Source: Bacteroidales bacterium (lineage in GTDB: Bacteria > Bacteroidota > Bacteroidia > Bacteroidales > UBA10428). Taken from it: a DNA stretch of 43,606 bases. Shown here in pieces: positions 35,890-43,606 of this stretch (positions within the stretch are counted from its first letter, which is position 1; each line of letters starts with the position of its first letter). The DNA lies in contig JAFGVA010000017.1 in NCBI GenBank assembly GCA_016938235.1, positions 1-43,606 on the forward strand, in the 5' to 3' direction. The notes beneath the pieces are model-generated. The model made no database searches. It had not been told where the DNA came from and saw only the letters and a program-made list of their open reading frames with translations. The position numbers and the translations under genes are program-made.

Positions 35890-36645
35890 TTACTTATCGA
35901 TCCACTCTCTGAAAGTATGCGTTTTTGCAGTACTGACAAGAACTTTTTCGGGGTATCCCAAAATTTCAAGTTCAAGCCGGCTTTTAGATAAAATGTGAAT
36001 TTTGCCGATAGCATCAAATTTCACCAGATACTGGCGGCTAATTCTAAAGAATTGTTCCGGATCCAAAAGCTCTTCTAACTTGTCGAGCGAAAAATCGACC
36101 GGGTATTCCTGTCCCTCTTTTGTACACAGAAAGGTGCTTTTTTCAAGCGAATAGAATAGGAAAACACTATTAGTTTCAACAGATTTTATTTTGGTGCCCA
36201 GGCTGATGGCAAACCTCTTTTTGTAACTGTCCTGCTTCGATTCTATACTTTCAATTAAAGATTTTATATCAAATTGAGGTTGGCCGGGTTTCAGTTTTTT
36301 AAGTTTCAGAATACTATTTGAAAGTTTTTCTTTGTTTATCGGTTTTAAGAGGTAGTCAATACTGTTTAATTCGAAAGCTTTGATGGCATATTCGTCGTAA
36401 GCGGTAGTAAATATTACAAAGCTTTCAACTTTTACCTTGTTAAATATTTCGAAGCTTAAACCATCGGCCAGCTGAATGTCGAGCATTAAAAGATCTGGTT
36501 GCTTGTTGTTATAAAACCATTCTATGGCCAATTCAATACTATCAATTTTATCTATAACAATAATTTCAGGATCTATCTCTTTCAGAATTTTCTCAAGCCG
36601 GTTGGCTGCAGGTTGCTCGTCTTCAATTATCAGGGTTTTTATCAT
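35890..36645 (-). CDS. LytTR-family response regulator
   Basis: A 251-residue two-component regulator. The receiver domain has the acidic pair in IIEDEQ, phospho-acceptor Asp56 (LLMLDIQLADG), and conserved Thr and Lys residues (FTTAYDEYAIKAF, DYLLKPI). The C-terminal half (about 145-251) is a LytTR DNA-binding domain ending in HTFREWIDK. Its start overlaps the stop of the sensor kinase gene by 4 bp (ATGA), so it is the direct partner of that kinase. Confidence 0.95.
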   Translation of the reverse strand: MIKTLIIEDEQPAANRLEKILKEIDPEIIVIDKIDSIELAIEWFYNNKQPDLLMLDIQLADGLSFEIFNKVKVESFVIFTTAYDEYAIKAFELNSIDYLLKPINKEKLSNSILKLKKLKPGQPQFDIKSLIESIESKQDSYKKRFAISLGTKIKSVETNSVFLFYSLEKSTFLCTKEGQEYPVDFSLDKLEELLDPEQFFRISRQYLVKFDAIGKIHILSKSRLELEILGYPEKVLVSTAKTHTFREWIDK

Positions 36646-37658
36646 AATTCAACCAAAAGCATCGGAATTGATACTTTAAATATAGAACTTGTTTCTGAAA
36701 CCTGCACTTCGGCGGTGGTAAAAAACTTATACCTTTCAATTATGTTTGATAAACCATTCCCGGTTGAACTTTGTGTTTGTTTTTTTTGAAGATTATTGAC
36801 AACTGAAATGCGCTCTTTATCTGCCTGAATATCAATTTTGAGTGGTTTATCCATAGAAATGATATTGTGCTTAATGCAGTTCTCGACTAGCATTTGCAAT
36901 ACCAGGGGAGGTAACGAATAATGATAAAAATTCTTGGGGATATCAATATTTACATCCAAATTTTTACCGAACCTTGAGTTTTGGATTTTAAGGTATTTCG
37001 ACAGGAAATTAAGCTCATCTGTTACTAAAACCAGTTCTCTGTCCCTGCTTTTTAATCCATACCTCAGAAACTCACTTAAATTTTCAATGTATTCAACGGC
37101 AGCAGTATTATCTTCTACAATTGTTGTAAGGTTGTTTAAACTATTAAAAAGAAAATGTGGATTGATTTGCTGTTTTAGTGTTTCATATCGTGCTTCAATA
37201 TTGTCTTTTTCGAGTCTTACCGATTTTGAGAAGTTGTATTTCCATTGTTTATAAAACTCAACAGCCTCATGAATAGAGGTTATCAGGAATGTTATCAGGA
37301 TTGTTATTACGGCAGATAAATAGATGTCTTCCATGGGGTCGATAAGCCCCAGTTTTACCTCAAGCTTATAAATTCCATAGGAAAAGGCCATTGTATAGAT
37401 AAAAATGAGAGGGACTTCCAACAACAAATGTTTCCAGGGGTAATTTTCCCATGGATATTTTTTCCATAAAAAATCTACAATAATTATGCAGCCAATCCAA
37501 ATTCCGGCAGTATATAATATCGAATGAAGCAAAGCAAAAATGGGTTGGATGTCATAAGCATCGTTACCATCATTTCTGAAAACAGCTAATATCAGTAACC
37601 CCACAAGAGGAATTACTAGTACCAGCCACTTATAATATTGGTCTACTTGTTGCTTCAT
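36642..37658 (-). CDS. LytS/YpdA-type sensor histidine kinase
   Basis: A 338-residue membrane kinase with four N-terminal helices (roughly 12-28, 41-64, 79-97, 112-130). The family's H-box is QINPHFLFNSLNN, with phospho-acceptor His168. It also has an N-box-like LVENCIKHN and a G-box TGNGLSNIIERY. There is no periplasmic sensor domain of any size, so it may sense membrane state or a membrane partner. It lies 22 bp after the TonB receptor gene and overlaps the regulator gene by 4 bp. Confidence 0.94.
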   Translation of the reverse strand: MKQQVDQYYKWLVLVIPLVGLLILAVFRNDGNDAYDIQPIFALLHSILYTAGIWIGCIIIVDFLWKKYPWENYPWKHLLLEVPLIFIYTMAFSYGIYKLEVKLGLIDPMEDIYLSAVITILITFLITSIHEAVEFYKQWKYNFSKSVRLEKDNIEARYETLKQQINPHFLFNSLNNLTTIVEDNTAAVEYIENLSEFLRYGLKSRDRELVLVTDELNFLSKYLKIQNSRFGKNLDVNIDIPKNFYHYSLPPLVLQMLVENCIKHNIISMDKPLKIDIQADKERISVVNNLQKKQTQSSTGNGLSNIIERYKFFTTAEVQVSETSSIFKVSIPMLLVEL

Positions 37659-37680
37659 GCCACTAAACTAATTAAAAATC

Positions 37681-40062
37681 TTAAAAGTGTATTCTATAAA
37701 GCATCATAGGCATAAAACCTTGCTGATAAACCGGGTAGACTTCATTTTTTTCAACATTATAACCTTCGGTAAATATACTTTTGTAATTTGATATATTCTG
37801 AAGATCAAGTCCCCATTCCTGCCATATTTTATTGCCGTTAAGTTTTAATCCAATTCTTAAGTCTGTTCTGAAATAGTCATCATATTTGTTTTCGTAAGCA
37901 TGGCTCCAGTCTCTGATTTCTTCACCCTGAAGTTCAGATTCAGTGAAATCGATGGGAACATATCTTTTACCACCTGCCAAAACGGTTTTTACATCAAAAG
38001 TCAACATTACTTTTTCGCTCAGTTTATGTTCATAGCCACCTAATAAATTGAATACATAATTTCCATTAAAAGCAGTATTTCTTTCAATTTCATCGTAGCC
38101 TTTATATTTTGAATCGAAAATTGAACTGGTGAATAGCACGTAGAAGCCCTGGCTTAAAAACTTTTCAACGGTTAATTCAATACCATAGTTTTTGCCGGTA
38201 CCTTCATTTTCCATATTTTCTTCACGAGGAATACCAAAATCGCCTCCCGCATTAACCATACTGTATTCTGGCTGACTTTCAAACACAGGTATATTATATA
38301 GTTGCTGGTAATATGTTTCAGCTTTTATGCGAGTGTTCTTTTGAATGAAAAAGTCGTAACTAAGAACATAATGATTACTGCGGGTGAATTTTACATCTTT
38401 ATTGGTTACCTGGTAGTTGTCGTTTATTTCGTCATATAACTGGTAAAAGTATACGCTTTTTGGCTGCAGTTGACTGTGCATTCCAAATCCACCCGATAGT
38501 GCATGTTTCCGATTAATTTGCCATTTTACCGAAAAGCGGGGTTCAACAGCTGTTTCATTATTCAAATCGAAATACTGCATGTGTAAACCGCTGTATGTAG
38601 TAATGTTATTATCGAACTTATGCTGCCACTGTGCATACGATCTGAATATGTTACACGCGCCTTTTATATCTGTTACAGTAATAAATTTGTTATAATCAGT
38701 CATATAAAGGCTGTCGAGATAATCGAGAACATAAAAGTCTGCAACTGCACCAATACTGTAATTGTTTCTTTTATTTATTTTGTGCCTTAATTGTGTTGAA
38801 ACCGAAAGTTTATCTTCATCTTGGTTAAAACGTATCCATGGTTTATAAGATTCTTCTGTTCGGTTTACAGAATCAAGTTCAGTTATGGCTCCGGTTGATT
38901 GGTACGACAGGCTTGTTTGTAATCTTAACTTATCTGTGAAGAAATAGGTGTGTTTTGCTCCGATTACTGCAAGATTTGACCCGAAATCAGTAGCGGTGTT
39001 AAGCGAATTGTATGAATTTTCGGTAGTATCTGAAAATTCTCGTCCCAGGCTTATAAAGCTTTTTCCCCATAAACCAAATACTTTTAATCTGCCCATTTTT
39101 ATTCCCGGAACATCAACTAAGAAGGTGAAATCCTGGTATTCTGGTATCGCTTCGCCTGTACCTGATCCAAAGCCCATTTTATGCAATAAATCGAGTGTTG
39201 AATAGCGGTAGCTGGCTATGTACGAAGGATTTACTCCGCTTTTTGCCTGATAGAGTGGCCCCTCTGTTCCAAATTCGAAGCCATTGAAACCTACCTGTCC
39301 GGTGAACTCCCTGGTTTGGTTATTACCCGATCGCAGGTTTAAATCAAAAGCTCCTGAGGTGGCATTGCCAAATTCGGCCGGGAAAGCCCCTGTCAGAAAA
39401 TCGGAATTGGCTAAGAGGTTATTGTTAACCATACTAACCGGACCACCGGTAGTACCAAGTGCACCAAAGTGATTTGGATTGGGAATTTCAACGCCTTCCA
39501 GACGCCATAAAACACCCATCGGAGAATTTCCACGAATAATAATATCATTTCTAGAATCGTTTTGTGTCATAACGCCGGCATAGTTGGCAACCATTCTGGC
39601 AGGGTCGCCAAGGCTACCGGCAAATCTTTCGGTTTCTTCGATAGAAAAAGTCCTTGCAGAAACCTGTGCCATTTCATTTAAAGCTTCTTCTTTAGGCTTT
39701 TCGGCTTTTACAACAACTTCTTCTACCTGCATAGGGTCTTCTTCGAGCTGAATGTTTATAACCAGTTCTTTTGAGCTGGTGAGAAGCACATTGTTAATCA
39801 GCTGGCTCTTGTAACCTATATACCTTATTTCAAGAGATTGCCTGCCTATAGGAATATCGTAAAGTGCAAAAACGCCGTTTAAATCTGTGGTTGCTCCCTT
39901 CGGAGATGAAGCGTTAAGCAGAATTACATTTGCACCAATAAGCGGATAACCTGTAATTGCATCAACTACGGTGCCGCGTATAGTTTGTGTGTAGATGTCG
40001 TTTGAGTGTGTTTTTAAAACTGCACATCCTAAAAACATGAAAGTAAAAAGTACGCGATTCAT
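37681..40062 (-). CDS. TonB-dependent outer-membrane receptor with CarboxypepD_reg-like N-terminus
   Basis: A 793-residue outer-membrane protein. A signal peptide (about 1-20) is followed by a carboxypeptidase-regulatory-like beta sandwich (TIRGTVVDAITGYPLIGANV, about 28-115). The plug domain (DIIIRGNSPMGVLWRLEGVEIPNP region) and a C-terminal beta barrel end in MPMMLYRIHF. It has no SusD partner, so it is not a standard polysaccharide-utilisation pair. Cotranscription with a LytS/LytTR pair suggests that uptake and signalling are linked. The ligand is unknown; the layout resembles barrels for peptides or metal complexes as much as glycans. Confidence 0.93.
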   Translation of the reverse strand: MNRVLFTFMFLGCAVLKTHSNDIYTQTIRGTVVDAITGYPLIGANVILLNASSPKGATTDLNGVFALYDIPIGRQSLEIRYIGYKSQLINNVLLTSSKELVINIQLEEDPMQVEEVVVKAEKPKEEALNEMAQVSARTFSIEETERFAGSLGDPARMVANYAGVMTQNDSRNDIIIRGNSPMGVLWRLEGVEIPNPNHFGALGTTGGPVSMVNNNLLANSDFLTGAFPAEFGNATSGAFDLNLRSGNNQTREFTGQVGFNGFEFGTEGPLYQAKSGVNPSYIASYRYSTLDLLHKMGFGSGTGEAIPEYQDFTFLVDVPGIKMGRLKVFGLWGKSFISLGREFSDTTENSYNSLNTATDFGSNLAVIGAKHTYFFTDKLRLQTSLSYQSTGAITELDSVNRTEESYKPWIRFNQDEDKLSVSTQLRHKINKRNNYSIGAVADFYVLDYLDSLYMTDYNKFITVTDIKGACNIFRSYAQWQHKFDNNITTYSGLHMQYFDLNNETAVEPRFSVKWQINRKHALSGGFGMHSQLQPKSVYFYQLYDEINDNYQVTNKDVKFTRSNHYVLSYDFFIQKNTRIKAETYYQQLYNIPVFESQPEYSMVNAGGDFGIPREENMENEGTGKNYGIELTVEKFLSQGFYVLFTSSIFDSKYKGYDEIERNTAFNGNYVFNLLGGYEHKLSEKVMLTFDVKTVLAGGKRYVPIDFTESELQGEEIRDWSHAYENKYDDYFRTDLRIGLKLNGNKIWQEWGLDLQNISNYKSIFTEGYNVEKNEVYPVYQQGFMPMMLYRIHF

Positions 40063-40088
40063 CGTTTCTAAAGTTTAAAATTCTGGTT

Positions 40089-40096
40089 CAAATGTA
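40089..40096 (-). promoter_or_regulatory. Bacteroidota -7 promoter element for the TonB receptor unit
   Basis: TACATTTG on the minus strand matches TAnnTTTG exactly, 26 bases upstream of the receptor ATG. It would drive the receptor-kinase-regulator unit. The -33 element is weak. Confidence 0.5.
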
Positions 40097-40211
40097 TGAT
40101 GCCCCAACTTTATAATAAAAAGTAAAGCGATGAACATGAAAGTTGCATTACCGAACGGGAATTTTTGGGGATGAACGCAAAGAAATAATTCAATACCTTT
40201 TGTACCTGGTG

Positions 40212-41606
40212 TTAAGCCCTGGTCTTAAAATCTTTTTTCATCCATTTCCATGCGAATAAGAGCATTATTGGCGATGAAACAGCAATGAAAGCATAAATCA
40301 ACCACATGAATTCGGTATTCATTTGGCTTATGGGGGCATCGGCCGGACAGTATTTCGATAAAAACCAGCCTGAATAAAGCGAAGTTACAACTTTAGTTAA
40401 GAACCAGGGGAATTGTCCGATTCCCATGTAAATACCGGTCATACCTTTTGGAGCAATATCGGCAACCCATTGCAGAAACCGTGGTTGCCACATGGCTTCA
40501 CCTATTGTCATAAGAATAAGAAATACCATAAGGGTATTAAGGTTTGGACCTGATACCAGGATGAAGGCCGGAAGAGACATAACCAATGTTCCGATAATCA
40601 TCATTTTATAGGTGTCTTTTTTAGCTGTAAGCGCAGTTACTATTGGGGTAAGAATAAATATTAAAATTGGATTCAGGTTCACAAAAAACTCAAAGTTTTC
40701 CTTTACAAATCCTTCGAAAGCCCTGCTTGTATAGGCGGGTAAAGTTAACCAGTTATGAGCAAAAAGGGTTTGAACCGGTATTAATGCAAAAATAAAAAAC
40801 AGGAATCGAAAGTCCTTTAAAGGAAAGTTCTTCATATAATACCTGAATTTTTCTTTTCCATTCATTGCCTCCAACTCATCGGTAGAGGGTTGTCCGGTTT
40901 TATTCTCTGCAATCTTTGGTTCCGATTGTAAAGCTTCATCTGCAGCCTCTTTTTCAGCTTTTTTGGTAATAATGAGGCTTACAATTACGATTCCTGCAAT
41001 AGTTAAGACTACATAAACCCAGAATACTCCGGTTATTCCATGCGATTTTCTGACCGGAGGCGAAATAATTCCGGGTAAAAATCCGCCCAGGTTCATAAGG
41101 GCATAGAGCATGGCATAGCCCATGGCCGATGTTTTGGAATTGGTAAATTTTTTTACAGCTGCATAGGCGGCTGGCTGATAAATTCCATAACCAAGAATTA
41201 TTCCGAGTATTCCAAAGCCCGACATCCAGAACGCAGGCGAACCCAGACCGGTTGATCCAGTAGACGGAGCCAGTGTTATTACGATTCGCCCAATAAGCAT
41301 AAAAACCAGGGAAATAAGAAATGCTTTTCGCACGCCAATCCAATCAACGGTAGCGCCTAACAGAAGCATGGCCAGGGTAATTCCTGCGGTGAGAAAACCT
41401 ACCATATATCCCGAAGTTTCGTCCCTCAAGCCTATATTCTCGTTGAAGAAAATAGTTAAGAGACCAACTACACCAAAGTAGGTTATGCCTTCTAAAACAT
41501 AAGAAAGGTTTACACCCAGGAGCGCTCTGGAAGTATGGGCAAGGTCAATGAAGGGTTGGGTAAGTTCTTTAAGGGTATTTCGAAACAGGTTTTTATTCTT
41601 TTTCAT
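40212..41606 (-). CDS. MFS transporter resembling peptide (POT/PTR) permeases
   Basis: A 464-residue integral membrane protein with about 12-14 helices. The N-terminal half carries YVLEGITYFGVVGLLTIF, as in proton-dependent peptide transporters, then LLGATVDWIGVRKAFLISLV and GIYQPAAYAAVKKFT. A charged cytoplasmic loop (about residues 218-258) splits the two halves. Uptake of small peptides would suit an organism with an S46 dipeptidyl-peptidase, but the substrate is inferred. The gene is divergent from the CRISPR array. Confidence 0.85.
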   Translation of the reverse strand: MKKNKNLFRNTLKELTQPFIDLAHTSRALLGVNLSYVLEGITYFGVVGLLTIFFNENIGLRDETSGYMVGFLTAGITLAMLLLGATVDWIGVRKAFLISLVFMLIGRIVITLAPSTGSTGLGSPAFWMSGFGILGIILGYGIYQPAAYAAVKKFTNSKTSAMGYAMLYALMNLGGFLPGIISPPVRKSHGITGVFWVYVVLTIAGIVIVSLIITKKAEKEAADEALQSEPKIAENKTGQPSTDELEAMNGKEKFRYYMKNFPLKDFRFLFFIFALIPVQTLFAHNWLTLPAYTSRAFEGFVKENFEFFVNLNPILIFILTPIVTALTAKKDTYKMMIIGTLVMSLPAFILVSGPNLNTLMVFLILMTIGEAMWQPRFLQWVADIAPKGMTGIYMGIGQFPWFLTKVVTSLYSGWFLSKYCPADAPISQMNTEFMWLIYAFIAVSSPIMLLFAWKWMKKDFKTRA

Positions 41607-41739
41607 GGCAAATGTATATAATGCTAAATTATAAAAATCGGTTGAGCTTGTATAGTCTGGCGAGGGTTTTAAACCCTTGCCGGGCTAAGGCCTGAAATTT
41701 AGCAAATAACTATTAAAGGACAATAACAATACGATTCCT
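41607..41739. other. Left flank of the CRISPR array, with a palindrome
   Basis: This 133-bp AT-rich gap lies between the MFS start and the first repeat. At 41659-41681 there is an 11-bp stem palindrome (arms GGCGAGGGTTT and AAACCCTTGCC, one G-T pair, single-base centre). No tracrRNA anti-repeat could be seen here. Whether this is the leader or the trailer end cannot be settled from the window. Confidence 0.55.
41609..41616 (-). promoter_or_regulatory. Bacteroidota -7 promoter element directly before the MFS gene
   Basis: TACATTTG matches TAnnTTTG exactly but ends only 2 bases before the ATG at 41606. If used, the mRNA would be leaderless or nearly so. Confidence 0.4.
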
Positions 41740-43606
41740 GTTGTGAATTGCTTTCGATTTGTATTTTAACGATCTTTGACACAGCTTTATGCAGCCTTAT
41801 ATGGGTATTAATGTGTTGTGAATTGCTTTCGATTTGTATTTTAACGATCTTTGACACAGCTGCGAAAGCGAAAAAGCCTATCACTTTACCGTTGTGAATT
41901 GCTTTCGATTTGTATTTTAACGATCTTTGACACAGCTTTCAGATAGTGTTTTATTCATTTCGGTAAGTTGTGAATTGCTTTCGATTTGTATTTTAACGAT
42001 CTTTGACACAGCAAAGATGATTCATTAGCGTTTAAATTTCCAGTTGTGAATTGCTTTCGATTTGTATTTTAACGATCTTTGACACAGCACAAATCGACCT
42101 GCTATCACCATTGTTTTAGTTGTGAATTGCTTTCGATTTGTATTTTAACGATCTTTGACACAGCCTCATTATCGCTTAAAACATGCGAAATACTGTTGTG
42201 AATTGCTTTCGATTTGTATTTTAACGATCTTTGACACAGCCTTTTCTTTTCTTCTTTCGTATGGTTTTGAGTTGTGAATTGCTTTCGATTTGTATTTTAA
42301 CGATCTTTGACACAGCATCCAATCTAAATTTACATTTCCTTTTTCTGTTGTGAATTGCTTTCGATTTGTATTTTAACGATCTTTGACACAGCCTAGAAAT
42401 AAAAGAGTACAACTATAAATCAGTTGTGAATTGCTTTCGATTTGTATTTTAACGATCTTTGACACAGCATCGCCAATGTTATTATCATTTCCCTGATTGT
42501 TGTGAATTGCTTTCGATTTGTATTTTAACGATCTTTGACACAGCCATATTTTATGCACAGGTTATGCGTTTACGGTTGTGAATTGCTTTCGATTTGTATT
42601 TTAACGATCTTTGACACAGCACTTGGCAGAAAATCAACTTCTTTCTGATTGTTGTGAATTGCTTTCGATTTGTATTTTAACGATCTTTGACACAGCTTTG
42701 TAATTTAACTGAAATTCAATAAGCCAGTTGTGAATTGCTTTCGATTTGTATTTTAACGATCTTTGACACAGCCATTTCGGGTGCTAAATCGGAAGCCCCT
42801 GAGTTGTGAATTGCTTTCGATTTGTATTTTAACGATCTTTGACACAGCTCGTTAACAAAATGGCTTTATACGTTTGAGTTGTGAATTGCTTTCGATTTGT
42901 ATTTTAACGATCTTTGACACAGCCGAGAATGTGGCTGCCACTTTTCGGGGTTCGTTGTGAATTGCTTTCGATTTGTATTTTAACGATCTTTGACACAGCT
43001 ACAGGAAATGCTGTTGAAGCTTTAACCTCGTTGTGAATTGCTTTCGATTTGTATTTTAACGATCTTTGACACAGCATCAGAATCAAAATATTCTGATGAA
43101 CTTGAGTTGTGAATTGCTTTCGATTTGTATTTTAACGATCTTTGACACAGCCAGGTGGAATAACTGGTACTGTAGTTGATAGTTGTGAATTGCTTTCGAT
43201 TTGTATTTTAACGATCTTTGACACAGCCCTGTTGCATTAGAGGTTGAGAAAGCAATGGTTGTGAATTGCTTTCGATTTGTATTTTAACGATCTTTGACAC
43301 AGCTTCATTAGATCAAGTCGATTATGATTACACGTTGTGAATTGCTTTCGATTTGTATTTTAACGATCTTTGACACAGCTTGTTTCCGTAACGGCTAGTA
43401 TTTGCACCTGTTGTGAATTGCTTTCGATTTGTATTTTAACGATCTTTGACACAGCAGGGATAAGTCATATTATTCTCCTGGTTTAGTTGTGAATTGCTTT
43501 CGATTTGTATTTTAACGATCTTTGACACAGCCAAATATTTGGTTAATTAGTTTGTCCCCTGTTGTGAATTGCTTTCGATTTGTATTTTAACGATCTTTGA
43601 CACAGC
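41740..43606 (+). CRISPR. CRISPR array: 25 identical 46-bp repeats, 24 spacers, cut by window end
   Basis: Repeats begin GTTGTGAATTGC and end TTTGACACAGC. All 25 are identical by eye, the first at 41740-41785 and the last at 43561-43606. Spacers are 30 bp except three of 29 bp (41786-41814, 42849-42877, 43532-43560), giving a 75-76-bp period. Repeat length and the GTTGTG...ACAGC termini match repeats of Bacteroidota type II-C (Cas9) arrays. The termini are complementary (GTTGTG with CACAGC, one G-T). The window stops exactly at a repeat end, so the array may continue. No cas gene is present in the window; the subtype is inferred from the repeat. Strand is set by similarity to other type II-C repeats. 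Confidence 0.97.

Noticed and set aside
41699-43086. Several minus-strand reading frames of 60-63 codons with a repeated SKIVKIQIESNSQ-like segment
   Set aside because: They are translations of the CRISPR repeats read through spacers; the segment comes from the repeat itself, not from a repeat protein.
41740-43606. Type VI-B (Cas13b) or type I array
   Set aside because: Those repeats are about 36 bp or 28-37 bp; 46 bp with GTTGTG...ACAGC ends fits Bacteroidota type II-C.
41740-43606. Self-targeting spacers matching genes in this window
   Set aside because: Reading the 24 spacers against the window by eye gave no convincing match; a full genome search was not possible.

Overview
The window is AT-rich chromosomal DNA from an anaerobic, nitrogen-fixing member of the Bacteroidota, probably Bacteroidales/Marinilabiliales-like. 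The taxonomic evidence is a family S46 dipeptidyl-peptidase, a TonB-dependent receptor with a carboxypeptidase-regulatory-like N-terminus, LytS/LytTR regulators, TAnnTTTG-type promoter elements and a 46-bp CRISPR repeat of the kind found with Bacteroidota type II-C systems. No species can be named from the sequence alone.

Left part (1-14366). An envelope and isoprenoid cluster runs leftward: M23 peptidase, dxr, rseP, tatA and a lytic transglycosylase cut by the window edge. Next come two small proteins (one of unknown function, one ribbon-helix-helix-like) and a flippase. A rightward block follows: rnhB with a DPP7-like peptidase, marC with rnhA, a SiaB/SiaC-type kinase and phosphoprotein pair, and an FtsX-like permease.

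Centre (14378-29601). A nearly continuous leftward nitrogenase locus reads nifH-nifI1-nifI2-nifD-nifK-nifE-nifN-nifB-[2Fe-2S] ferredoxin-nifV-HEPN-like gene-modD. It encodes the Fe protein (NifH), the MoFe protein (NifDK), post-translational PII switches (NifI1/I2), the FeMo-cofactor scaffold and core synthesis (NifEN, NifB), homocitrate supply (NifV), an electron carrier, and a ModD protein linked to molybdenum metabolism. The nifD-nifK and nifE-nifN gaps hold strong hairpins. Upstream lie a 560-bp regulatory region with two TTGGCAC elements, an orphan periplasmic sugar-binding protein, and a sigma-54-dependent NifA-type activator. Transcriptional control (NifA) and PII-type control (NifI) are therefore encoded side by side.

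Right part (29793-43606). This holds a GNAT acetyltransferase, lepA, a small secreted protein, an AIM24-family protein, an MFS and an EamA transporter, a TonB receptor/LytS kinase/LytTR regulator unit, and a peptide-transporter-like MFS protein. From 41740 to the last base there is a CRISPR array of 25 identical 46-bp repeats and 24 spacers, cut by the window edge, with no cas gene in view. Each repeat contains a near-consensus Bacteroidota promoter, which could make every spacer its own transcription unit.

The most interesting items are the repeat-embedded promoter, the HEPN-like gene inside the nif operon, the intergenic nif hairpins, and the orphan binding protein with a Fur-like inverted repeat between nifA and nifH.
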